Shown: in pieces, positions 33,891 through 44,075 of the stretch | Position numbering within the stretch: position 1 is the stretch's first letter | How the letters are laid out: each line of letters begins with the position of its first letter | DNA from: Papaver somniferum | Lineage: Eukaryota; Streptophyta; Magnoliopsida; Ranunculales; Papaveraceae | Reading direction: 5' to 3' | DNA length: 64,000 nucleotides | NCBI RefSeq assembly: GCF_003573695.1 | Contig: NC_039367.1 | Coordinates: 158,173,085 to 158,237,084 of the forward strand | Translations under genes and position numbers: made by a program | Notes under the pieces: generated by a model | Told to the model about the DNA's origin: nothing | The model's input: the letters and a program-made list of their open reading frames with translations, nothing else | Database searches by the model: none

Positions 33891-34272
33891 GGCATAATAA
33901 GACCTTTAATTAGGAAGGCAAAATAAGACCATATAATAAAACAAACTAATTATAAGCATTATAACAGATTATTTTTGCAAGAAAGATAATGAGAGGCAAG
34001 TATGGGAATCGATATACAAGAAGCATTATCTTTCTTATCAACAAAATATTAAAAAAAGTTGACTCAAAGTCGATTGAAAAATGTAGCTCTCAAAAGTAAT
34101 AAAAATAAGACAGCTCAAGAAAACAAAGCTAGAAAAGAAGCTCAAGCTTCAATATCAATATCAGTAGCAGGAGATGACAGAAGTTCTTCGCCAACATTCT
34201 CGCAAGCTTCTCCTTCATTTCGGCTTTGATCTTCGTCATGACTAGCATTTTGATTATCGCCCAATTACTTGA

Positions 34273-36320
34273 TTAGCATCTTGATCCAGCAACTACTTCT
34301 TCAGGAGAAATTTCTTTCTCATTCTGATTAACACCAGCAGATACTTCTTTAGAAGGAACTTCTTCTTCATCTTCCAGGAAATTATCCTCTGCACCGCTTT
34401 CATAATCGTAATCACTATCAGCAGGACGAGGAACTTCATCATCATCTACTTCTAAAGGATCAATTGATGTAGGAGGAAGAGAGTTGGACAAAAAATGTCA
34501 TTTACAAGGACTTCAGCCCGGAGATGAACTTGGCGAAGAAGTGCTCTTTGATGATTCCTATCTTGAATATCCTTAAAATAAGCAAGATAATCAAGTCTTC
34601 TTTCTGCCGGTCGCGAGAACCAGTAAGGGTAGAGACAAGTAATGCATTCTCTTTGCGAATTTTAGCATATTTAGCCTCCAATCAGAAATAGAAGAATGAA
34701 GATTCTTCTCAGACTCTGCGAAAAATAGAATACAAAATTTTATTAAGATAAGGAATTCAGAGAGATATGACAAAGGAAAGATAATTAAGGCAGTCAAACT
34801 ATTATGACTACCTTCCTTTTGCGAAATAAGTGTTGAACCAAGGATAGACAACTATTCTCCCAATGATCCATTGCGTCATCAAATTTATCTCCAACTAAAC
34901 CTTTAAGTCGAGACTGAAGATTTTTCTCTTTAGAAACAAGGAAGGCATTTTTCTTCGCAAGAGAAGAATAAGATTCTTCTAATTTGGAATATTGTTCTTT
35001 AAGCTGATTTGCCTTCACACTTAAAGCTATTCTACCTTGAATGAGTGAATCTCTTTCAGTGATAGATGATTCTGTTACTTCTTTAAGTTCATTTCTTAAA
35101 GAGCGAAGAGATTTTCTTGGTCAGCACATACTTTTTGGAGAATATTAAGTTGTTGCGAAGATATCGCCATCTTGTTTAAATAAACTCGCTTCTCTTGAGA
35201 CAAGGTTTTATTCTCATCTGATAAAGTTTCCATCCCTAAATTAGCTTTGGTTAAAGAATAAGAAAGACGAGATACTTCATTACTTAATAGATCTTGTTTT
35301 CAACTAATTGGGTATTTTCATTGGTAAGTTATTTATTTGATCAAGAGAATATGAATAGAGTTATCTAATTGGTTATATTGATCCATTAAGACTTCTTTAT
35401 CAACACGGGCTTCTTCAACAGCAGATTCAAATTGATATCTCTCCATTACTCGTTTCTGATTTAATGCTTAACATGCGAAAGAGGGATTTAAAGGATAATT
35501 AAACAGGGAAGGATAAAACCATCGAAAAGGCAAATTAAAGACATAGATGAGGAAATCATACCTCTTAATTCATCATTCTTCTTGCGAAGATTATCACGAT
35601 CCAGCAAAACATTCTGAAGTTTCTGATTTTCAAGACGAAGAGCATTACATTCTTTTTCTAAAGTTGTCTGCGAAGCAGCTTTGTCAGAACCCAAATGCTT
35701 GCTCAGAATTTCGCAAACATTAGACTTGATGGGATCAGTAGAAGACTTCTTGCCATCATCAGAATCTCAGATAAAACCTTGAAAGCAATTTATCCCTTCC
35801 ACGGTCTCTTTCGACAAAGGAGAGACTTAGGTAGAGAACTGGTAGAGATAGAAGGTTGAGAAACATTCTCAATGGGAAGAGAAGAGGTTTCATTCGCAGA
35901 AGGAACCACAAGGGGAATTTCATCATAGAAGATCAACTGGAGAAATGAAATCAGAAGCATTTCGCGAGTTGGAGATAAAGGTTTATCTTGCGAATATATC
36001 GCAGGAGATTTGGAAGAAATGAAGTCAGAGGCAGCGTCTTCATGAATTGGAGATAAAGGTTTATCTTGCGAAGATGTCGCAGGAGATTTGGAAGAAATGA
36101 GTAGTGGAAGGGAACAGTAGTTGGAACACCTTGAGGTGGCGAGATTTCTTGTGAGGTTATGAAGATCTTTATCACCCTGCGAATTACAATCTAGATAAGA
36201 AACAGAGGCAACAATATTGTTATTAGAAAAAGATAGTGTTTCTTACTACCTTCTCATTCGCAGACTTCTTTTATGAACGACAACTTTATGCTGTGATTTG
36301 GGATTGTTAGGTTCTGAACT
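34273..36320 (-). pseudogene. Antisense multi-exon gene of Tat element 2
   Basis: Minus-strand coding pieces: a Ser/Pro-rich part with a doubled 26-residue unit around KPLSP (36100-35966, a 78-bp tandem duplication at DNA level); a heptad-rich piece at 35694-35560 (SQTTLEKECNALRLENQKLQ); a coiled-coil piece at 35018-34800 (YSKLEESYSSLAKKNAFL); and an acidic tail at 34491-34273 (DYDYESGAEDNFLEDEEE). The domain order (Ser-rich, coiled coil, acidic end) matches the antisense gene of element 1 at 40815-43150. Introns with GT-AG borders are likely but the frame is interrupted and I cannot give one clean transcript. Function unknown. Confidence 0.5.
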
Positions 36321-36868
36321 GAAAATTTAGTGTTGGAGCCGCTTTTGCTGAAATAACAAGAGTATGGGAATCACATAAACAACATCACATAAGGCAATAA
36401 ACAAGATTCAATTTCAAATATATCAATTTCAGCAAAACTTAAAAGGAAAAAAAGAAGACTAACCTTGATGAATCCATGAAAATGATAGCAGGGAAATTAT
36501 CTTGAAGAAGATCACGAACTATGAAGATCTAATTTGAAGATGAAGAAGAATTTAAAAAGATTGAACAAGAAAGAAGAAAAGTTGCAATAATGGAGTTTGT
36601 AGAAGAACGATGAAGTTGCAGAGAGAATAAAAAGAAAGAAGAAGAGGATGAAAAGAAATATATATAGAGGGAATTTTTCCTCGAGAAAATAAACATGGTT
36701 AATACGGAAAGATTTAAGCGGTTTAAAAGTAACGGTTACAAAAGACGTGTCGAGAAATAAATGGAAAAAAGAATACGTGTGATAAATGCAGAATATGAGA
36801 AAATAAGCGGTTGCGGCATTTATCACATCATTCTCTACTTTGCAGATAAGATATGATAAGAGGCAATA
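36321..36868. other. Upstream region of the antisense gene in Tat element 2
   Basis: About 550 bp between the antisense gene and the 3' LTR. On the minus strand it includes TATATATATT-like sequence near 36655 that could serve as a promoter for the antisense gene. The 125-codon minus frame at 36512-36889 is Phe/Leu-rich and looks compositional. Confidence 0.35.
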
Positions 36869-37059
36869 TGTAAGATCAGAATCTCGCAACAGTTATGTCT
36901 CAGCGAAGTTAACAATGGTATTGCACAAAAGCGTCGCAGAACAATTTCAGAAACGACATCAATAAATTAATCAGTAAAATTAAGAGTGTAAACCTAAAAA
37001 TGAGCTGATCAATGATAAAATCATACGAGGGGTGTATTGTAGGATTTCCTGCAACTACA
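36869..37059 (+). repeat. 3' LTR of Tat element 2, internally deleted (191 bp)
   Basis: Starts TGTAAGATCAGAATCTCGC, matches the 5' LTR through GAAACGACATCA, then jumps to an end segment closing with TTTCCTGCAACTACA. The target duplication AAGAA follows directly. Confidence 0.8.
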
Positions 37060-37064
37060 AAGAA

Positions 37065-38026
37065 GAGAAGAAGCTGAAGAATATGAGATACAAGAAGAAG
37101 TACGTCAGAATAATCATGAGAATAGACTGAGGCAAGCAAGGTTAAAAATACATATGCGAGAATATATAGATCAAAGATTCACTGAATAAATTCTTAAAGA
37201 AATGGCAGAATTAAGAGAAATGATGATTGCGAAAAGAAATGGTGGAAGGAGACAAATAGAAGAAGCAGTGGAGGAAGCTGGGAAAACTCCCTTTACAAGG
37301 AAGATTTAAAGGGCAGTGATACCGTCCAAGTGCAATTTACCAGTGTTCACTAGCATATTTGATGGAAGCGCCTGTGCAGTACAACACGTGAAAGCTTACA
37401 CCTGGTCTTTATTGCAATGGGAAAATAATGATGCAGTAATGTGTAAATATTTTGCTGCGAGCCTGGCAGGGGAATCTCTGAAATGGTTTGAAGGACTACC
37501 ATTAGAATATATTGGATCATTTAAACATTTACAGAACGTCTTTTTAGGACAATATATCAGCAATAATATGTCAAGACCAGGGATTGGGACGGCATTCAGA
37601 CTTCGCAGAAGAACAAATGAGAATTTGCGTCATCTAACAACACGCTGGAGAACCATTTGTAATGAAATGGGAATACGAGTGGATGAGCAACACTTTATTC
37701 TTGCATTTATCAATGCTCTTTTCGCTACAGATTTATTATATACACAAATCTTCAAGATAAAGGATACAATAACAATGTCAGAGTTGTGCGAATTTCAAGA
37801 GGAGTACATAGCACTTGAGGAAAAGAAAAGAGATATGGAGTCATACCCAGTTGCAGTACCTGATGCGAAAGGTGGAAATGCAAGTTTACTCCCAAGAGTG
37901 ACAAATGCTGTTGCGAGTACGTCGCATGGAAATCAAGGAAGGAACATTGCAGAAATGGAACAAAAGCTAATAGCCATAGGTAGTGCAGATCAAGCTGAAT
38001 TTGACAAAGAGTATAGAGACAAATAA
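37065..38026 (+). pseudogene. Tat element 1 gag, capsid region
   Basis: After the second AAGAA duplication, the charged segment continues and an open frame at 37316-38026 shows a retrotransposon-gag capsid domain: MCKYFAASLAGESLKWFEGL, SFKHLQNVFLGQYI and a later TRWRTICNEMGI stretch. The capsid-type helices are intact over 236 codons. The initiator is lost upstream because element 2 separates the N-terminal part, so the frame cannot give full gag. Confidence 0.8.
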
Positions 38027-38062
38027 TTTCAAAATCATGGAGGTAGTAATAAGATTCAAAGA

Positions 38063-38340
38063 ATGGATAATCCACCAGAAAGTTCAGGAGGTCAACAACC
38101 ATATTGTAATAAAAGACAAGGAACTAGAAGGATAGTATGGGAACAGATAAACCTACCGAAGATGGATACAACAATAGATAAAGTATGGGAAGCTGTCATT
38201 TTAATGGGAGAAATCCCAGAACCACATAATGTAGGAGATGAACCACCCCCAGGGAAGAGGAACAGAGAATTTTGTGTATATCATCGCTTTAACGGTCACA
38301 CGACAAGTAATTGCAGAAATGTGAGGAAAATCATATTGTG
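38063..38340 (+). pseudogene. Tat element 1 gag C-terminal nucleocapsid-like segment
   Basis: The frame ends with EFCVYHRFNGHTTSNCRNV, the Cys-X2-His...Gly-His...Cys pattern found at the gag-protease junction of Tat/Ogre-type elements. It is one stop away from the capsid frame upstream (stop near 38025) and one frame step from the protease region downstream. Confidence 0.65.
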
Positions 38341-38514
38341 AATGATTGAACAAGGAAAATTGGATCATTTCTTAGCACAACCACCAAAGAATTTACCACC
38401 ACCACCGGAGGAAATGTATATGCAAAGGAGAAAGGAAAAAATACATTTGTAATTGAAGTAGGCGCGAAAGCGAAGAATCTATATTGTAATTCAATTGTAC
38501 ATTCATTCAGAAAC

Positions 38515-39474
38515 ATGGAAGACTTCCATGACAATGTCATAAGTAGGGTGTATGCGAGAGATACTGATGGAAGAGAAATTCTCAATCTTGCGAAAGTATC
38601 ACTATTGGGGGATTTGCAAAAACAGACTATCTCATTTAGTGCGGAAGAAACACCAGGAGGAGGGGAATCGCGTGAATGTCCATTAGTAGTGAGATTAGGA
38701 ATTAATTCGAAAACAAAGGTAGAAGATGATGAGGAAGATGAAGCAAACACTTGGGGAATAAATAGAATACTTATAGATCCCGGAAGCTCTGTCGACATTC
38801 TCTTTTATCCTACATACAAAACCATGGGTGGAAGGGACGACAAATTGATTCCTTCAACGTATAAAATTTATGGCTTCAATGGAACTGCGAACAAACCAAA
38901 AGGAGAGGTTACAATGAGGATTCTTCTTCAGAATATGGCAACAAAAATTGTATTCTGTGTTGTGGATGTCGAATCACCCTATAACGCTCTGATTGGAAGA
39001 CCATGGCTGCATAGTATCTTGGGTGTGGCTTCGACATTTCACCAGTGCATAAAATTTCATTTACCCCAGGGTGTTGGTATTATAAGAGGGGATACAATTG
39101 AAAGTAGAAATTTTCAAGAAATTGACATTGATAAATGCGAAGAAAGAGAGAGTAAACAAAGGAAATGGAAAAAGCATGATGCAGATAGTCAAAGAGATGA
39201 GAGATTAATGGTGGACGCAGTATATCAAGTTGGACAAACAAATAAGCATAATACTGAAGTAGGATTTTATGTGAATAACGATATTAAGCGAACCAGAAAT
39301 ATTACTTCTACAGAAGGAGGAAGAATGCAGAGGCAGAAGTTGTGTTCTCAAGACAAAAATGAAGGGTGTGATGGTGATCTCACAGAGGATATTGAAAGGG
39401 TTATGCGAAATAATATTCTGAAAAGCATCTGCGATCTTAAAGAGATACAAAAATTGAAGGGGATAAGTGAGTAA
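38515..39474 (+). pseudogene. Tat element 1 aspartic protease region
   Basis: A 319-codon open frame carries the retroviral-type protease motif ILIDPGSSVDILFY (Asp-X-Gly-Ser; Pro replaces the usual Thr or Ser), then a flap region and ESPYNALIGRPWLH, the typical second motif of Tat proteases. The frame ends in a charged linker; the reverse transcriptase that should follow is absent. It would act in processing gag-pol. Because of Pro in the active-site triplet, activity is uncertain. Confidence 0.8.
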
Positions 39475-40265
39475 TATGGGGAATGCACATGTCTTTCTTT
39501 ATGAGAAACAAGTTGATAATAAATCTATATACTAGAGTTGTATAAACTCAGAAATTGAAAATTGAATGATAAATTCTAATTTCTTGAAGTGATACCGTGT
39601 CAAGAAAAGAAAAATTAAAATTTTTATAATAAAACCTTAATAAAAGGCACCAGATATGATAATTTTTATCAAGATAGACTAGGAATCCGAATGTGGCGTG
39701 CAACCTTGTTCGCATACATGCAAGAGGCAAAAAGTAAGACCTATCGCACATCATAGTCGGAAAAACCTAGAAATCATGACTCAAGGGAAAGCTATACCGA
39801 CCCTGGAACTTGAGTCATGGAGATTTGGGGTGAGAATAAACGAAAATGCCCATCCGGGAGAGGTACCTTAAATTTTTAGTCTAAGATAATGATCTTAGAT
39901 TAAGAGACTAAGGTGAGAAAGTCTCTCCTAAGGAGTGCAGAAACTCGATCAGTGCGCCGAGGTACACGGTTGAGTCAAGAGTGCCCGGGGCGTATGGATC
40001 ATACCTTGCCACTCTTGACAAGTCCTGACTATGATGCACTCGGTCCGAAGATACCCCACTTAGGGTGCGGTCTCGCAACCATAAACCTTATCGGTAGTGG
40101 GATGTGAGACTGCGAAATCAACTGGTTGTTGAATTAACCGGATGGGAAGATCCATAACCTTAACCCGGTAGAGGTAAGCTTCCTTGAAGGGGCAATCAAG
40201 GGGAAGATAAAGACGGCACCCTCCATTAGGGAGCTGAATTGTGTCAAAAGACGTAAATGTCATAA
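39475..40265 (+). repeat. Conserved non-coding block of Tat element 1
   Basis: From about 39690 to 40265 the sequence matches 33000-33560 of element 2 at roughly 75-80 percent by eye, with several perfect runs of 15-20 bp (for example GAGGTACACGGTTGAGTCAA). It is richer in GC than its surroundings, lacks a shared reading frame and contains nested inverted repeats (39933-40041). It lies between pol or protease and the antisense gene in both elements. Confidence 0.75.
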
Positions 40266-40814
40266 GACTTTTTACTCAAGGGAGTATCAAGACTTATCAT
40301 ATTTATGCGATAAAACCTGAAAAGGAAATAATACAAGAAAAAGATAAGACGAGATTAATGGGACGATACACTACAGTGTAAAGACCTCCTGCGATCTCGT
40401 CGCACAGAATTAAGGCAAGATAAGACCTTTACATAGGAAGGAAAAATAAGACCTTGTGAGAAACATAAAATTTTAAACTAATTTTGTTTTACAGGAACTA
40501 ACAGAGAAAAAAGAGTGATGCGAACGCATTCGCACCAAATGCATGGAGAACTATAAAATAACATTAATCATGCTAAGTCTATCAAGATGTGTCAATTAAC
40601 AGAGGCAAGAATGGGAATGAAAATGAAATGTGATTTGCCCCATTTAATAAACTTATATACATGCGAAAGAATGATATTTTGGATGCGAATGCGAACAAAG
40701 GAAATTTATATTAAAGGAGTGAAAACTAATGCTCAAAAAGTGCATGTTTCTAAGATTACATGAAAAAGATTTTACAACAAATGAAAATGATTAATCTTCA
40801 TTTTCTTCGTCTCA
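40266..40814. other. Non-coding stretch of Tat element 1
   Basis: About 550 bp of purine-rich plus-strand DNA with GATAAGAC-type words, between the conserved block and the 3' end of the antisense gene. No coding seen. Confidence 0.4.
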
Positions 40815-43150
40815 CTCAGCCTCATAACCGCTTATTTCTTCTTCAAATTCTTCATCTTCTCCCTCACTATCCGAAATATCATAAATATGTTCATTGTCAG
40901 GGATTTATGGAAATTTATACTTTGTAAGAAGAATGTTATTGTCAGCGCAGACTTTCTTAACAGCAACTTCGCGAGCATGATTAGCATCATTACTATTGTT
41001 TGAAACCATGATGGTGAAATTATTCTTCAATTGCCGGTACTTGGAGTTGCGAGCAGATAAATCTTTCTCTTTAGAAACTAAGCGAGTTTCAAATTCTTCA
41101 ATCTTCTGAAGATGATCCTTCTCCTTGTCTGCGAAATATGAATAAGCGGGTTAGGACGCATAAAAAAAAAGAAGAAGAAGATGTTATTTTCAAAGAAAAG
41201 ACAAGTATTAATAGAGCAACATTTAACCTTTATAGTTGGAAACAATGTCTTTAAACAGTGCGGAATGTTCAGCTTGAAGGCTCACGTTTATAACTAAATC
41301 CTTTCTAGCATCATTCAGAATCCTAGCAGCCCAACTAAATTCCGCTTCGCTTTCTATGAGAAGCTGAGAGCGAATTAAATTTCTTTCTTCGACAAGTATG
41401 TTATTTTCACTCAAACCTAAATCACGTTCTTTTTGAACCTCAATAATGGATTCTTGGAATTTTTCTAGTGCTTTCGCACCCTTAAGAGCAATCTCATCTT
41501 TCTCATTAATAAGCTTATTCTTCTTCGTTTCTAAAAATTGAATTTTTTCTTGGCTCTCATGAAGACGACGTTTAAAATTATTAAATGAAGTCAATAAATA
41601 TCTATGGATTTTTCTAAGAGAAGCATATTTCAGTCTTAATTCTTCCGAACTCAGATTTTCAAATCCTTGGTTGGGATAGTTATTTAAAGAAGAGTTAAGA
41701 TGTTCTAAAAGGATTTCATCATCAGGGAGATTGTCAGCCTCATCCCAAAGATTATACAGGTCTGCGAATATAACAAAATAAGAAATGCGAATTAACGCAT
41801 AAAACAGAAAAACAAGGAAAGTAAAGGCTACATACCAATGAGTTCATTATTTCTTTCTCGGGCTCTACGAATCAACTTAGAATTTGTCGAATTCTCAATT
41901 TTAAGCTTAGCATTTTCTTTCTCAAGCTTAATAAGTCTTCTTTGGTAGTCTGAGGAGATTACATAAGATAAACGGGCTCCCTGCGAGAACGAAAGGAAGT
42001 ATTACAGCTAGGAATAAAGCAAGACTAAAGAAAAACAAAAGGTAAAGTTTCAAATATTACCAAAGAGCCGTTTGTAAATTGGAGGTTTGGATTTATCGCA
42101 GAGGCATCTCCACGAAGAGATGGATCATCTAAAGTAGGAGCATTGCATATCTTAGAGACCATTCCAAAGGCACGATTCAATTCTTCATTGTCAATAGTAG
42201 TCAAAAGATCTCCAACAAAAAGATTGGATAACTCTTTCAAAGAAGAGTAAACTGATGAATCCTCAGGGCAAGAATGTCTTCCTCACTAGACTCCGAACTT
42301 GAAGAATAATCGTATGTTTTACGCTTCCTGGAGAGATCATCCATTGAAGATGTCATTTTTGACGAAGACTTAGACGTAGGCCTTTTAGGAATATTCTTAC
42401 CTTTACCTGAAGTCTTATCACACAAAGGTTTCACCTACACGAATAAGCAAGATAAGAAACAGAGGAAACAATATTGTTAAAGTTAAACATAATGTTTCTT
42501 ACTTTATTATTCTGCGAAGCTGATACATTATGTGAAGTCTTGGTCCTAGCAACCTGCAATTAAAAAAATGGGAAAATAAGAAATTGGAAGGAAATTATGC
42601 GAGATTGAGAACATTTATGCGAAGCCCCCATACCACTTTCTTTGTTTCAGCTTCGGAAAGTACAAATTTCCAAGGTTGGTAAGAAGAAAACTTTTCGGGA
42701 AGAGGAATATCAGAGCCATCCTCAGCTTTACCATAAATATAAGGACACTCTAGAATGACAGGGCAATTATGCCAGCTTGAGTCATTAGATCTGCGGGCAG
42801 AACTGTTAGATTTATCATTCCAATCAACATCTCGCATGATCTTATTATCTTCAGCGATATCATCTTTTCTTCTTAGGCGAACGGCCCATTTAGTTGAATT
42901 GCTTTTCATAATTGCAACATAGTAATTTTTGAAGAAGTTATCAAGAGTATATTCGGTAGAATCGATGACCTTATCACGATGCGATTCATTTTGCACCTCA
43001 TAAGGATAAGAGATCTCTAAACCAGCTGCACGACGAGAATATTCCAAAGCTATTCTGATCGCGTCACCATTTAGTTGGAATATTCCCCGTGTGAATCGAT
43101 CATCAACAAGAATTTCATAGAATAGGGGAATTTCAGGGTTGAACAAGGGA
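40815..43150 (-). pseudogene. Antisense multi-exon gene of Tat element 1 (N-truncated)
   Basis: Minus-strand exons with GT-AG borders: 43150-42634 (a plant-transposon-type domain rich in aromatic residues, WAVRLRRKD and YQPWKFVLSEAETKKV), 42553-42503, 42434 to about 42245 (Ser-rich, RKRKTYDYSSSSESSEED), about 42260-42060 after a frameshift near 42250, then coiled-coil exons (41594-41223) and a very acidic C-terminus (SEGEDEEFEEEISGYEAE) ending near 40815. The frame has no start: it runs back into truncated LTR sequence at 43150. Tat/Grande elements are known to carry antisense genes after pol; their role is unknown. The closely related minus-strand gene at 34273-36320 supports its reality. 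Confidence 0.6.
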
Positions 43151-43363
43151 ATTGGAAAGAAGTCATCACATAAAGAGAGATCTTTTAGTGAGAGTTAGAC
43201 AAGAAACTAGGAGAGAGAAAGTTTGTTTGGAAAGCAAGTAAAGTCATTGTAATCCTTTGTATCCAATTATAAACCTTGATAATTAATAAAAGAATTCATT
43301 ATGATTACTTAGGTTATCGTTTAGATACATTGGGGTGTGATTGTAGGTTTTCCTGCAACTACA
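43150..43363 (+). repeat. 3' LTR of Tat element 1, 5'-truncated
   Basis: Matches the last about 215 bp of the 5' LTR (from GGAAAGAAGTCATCACA to CAACTACA). The first about 255 bp of the LTR and the start of the antisense gene are missing, so one deletion joined the two. Confidence 0.85.
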
Positions 43364-44075
43364 TTTCCACCACAGAAAATCAAACTACTGACGTGAAATA
43401 TGAGAGCCAACTGTCGGGCAACATGTTAGACTATTCCTACATGGTGCCAAAAAAACAAAAAATTTGAAAATTTGTTCAGTGCAAAAACTGGTCCTTTTTG
43501 CATATGTTGCTTCATTACCCAATTGATATACAAACTGAAAACAATCGTACATTTCCCTTTTTATTAGCTGTAAGAGGGTTCACCATCTAATCTATTCCAG
43601 AAGTTGAGATGTCTCTGTACAGGGCCAAAGAAGATTTGATGGTATTTGTACTTATTTCTTGGATGATCATATTGCATATTTTTCTCCAGAGGTGCCGACA
43701 TTTAAACCTTGGATAAGCAGTTAAGCACATATATAGGAACACAAAAATATCGAGGTTAATTATACAAGGGTCTTAGTTTCGGAATGTCATTTCGGCGAGG
43801 ATTGAACTTGGACTTATTTTTAGACAATCCCGAGAGAGGGTAATTTTTATTTATACAGGAAAATGAAAATCAGAGTGGGATATTACACCAAACCTCCGAA
43901 CTTCTAACGAAACGATAAGTGGGAAGAACATCTATTCTCCCTCATTACAACATATATAATCGAAGGTGAAAAAGACCACCAACAGATCTCGGTAGTAATA
44001 TTACAATAGCATATCTTCACATGCATTACCCTCTCAGTAAATGTGTGAAAATCTGAGCACCAATGTCTTCAGAAA
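43364..44075. other. 3' flank of the second invertase copy
   Basis: From about 43590 it matches the flank of the intact gene (15855-16387), showing that the duplicated unit includes at least 480 bp beyond the stop codon. No other gene is seen. Confidence 0.6.

Larger units (their letters stand above)
28267..37059 (+). mobile_element. Tat-lineage Ty3/gypsy element 2, pol present, gag absent; nested in element 1
   Basis: Begins TGTAAGATCATAATCTCGC and ends TTTCCTGCAACTACA, with identical AAGAA on both sides (28262-28266 and 37060-37064) inside element 1's gag. Order: LTR, primer-like site, protease, reverse transcriptase, RNase H, a second (plant Tat-type) RNase H, integrase, conserved non-coding block, antisense gene, LTR. 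Only about 70 bp lie between the primer site and the protease region, so gag is missing. Both LTRs carry deletions (5' copy lacks its end, 3' copy lacks its middle). Stops and frameshifts mark every coding domain. Confidence 0.87.
26730..43363 (+). mobile_element. Tat-lineage Ty3/gypsy element 1, gag+protease, lacks pol; hosts element 2
   Basis: The 5' LTR is at 26730-27198 and a truncated 3' LTR ends at 43363 with the same GGTTTTCCTGCAACTACA terminus. Flanking 5-mers are GTTCC and TTTCC (4 of 5 match). Internal order: gag (broken at 28266 by element 2, resuming at 37065), nucleocapsid-like segment, protease to 39474, a conserved non-coding block (39690-40265), then a multi-exon antisense gene (to about 43150). 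No reverse transcriptase, RNase H or integrase was found between protease and the conserved block, so this is a non-autonomous deletion derivative. The antisense gene downstream of pol is a known trait of Tat/Grande-type elements. Confidence 0.85.

Noticed and set aside
36512..36889. Phe/Leu-rich 125-codon minus frame as a membrane protein
   Set aside because: It is the complement of a purine-rich tract and overlaps the start of the 3' LTR.
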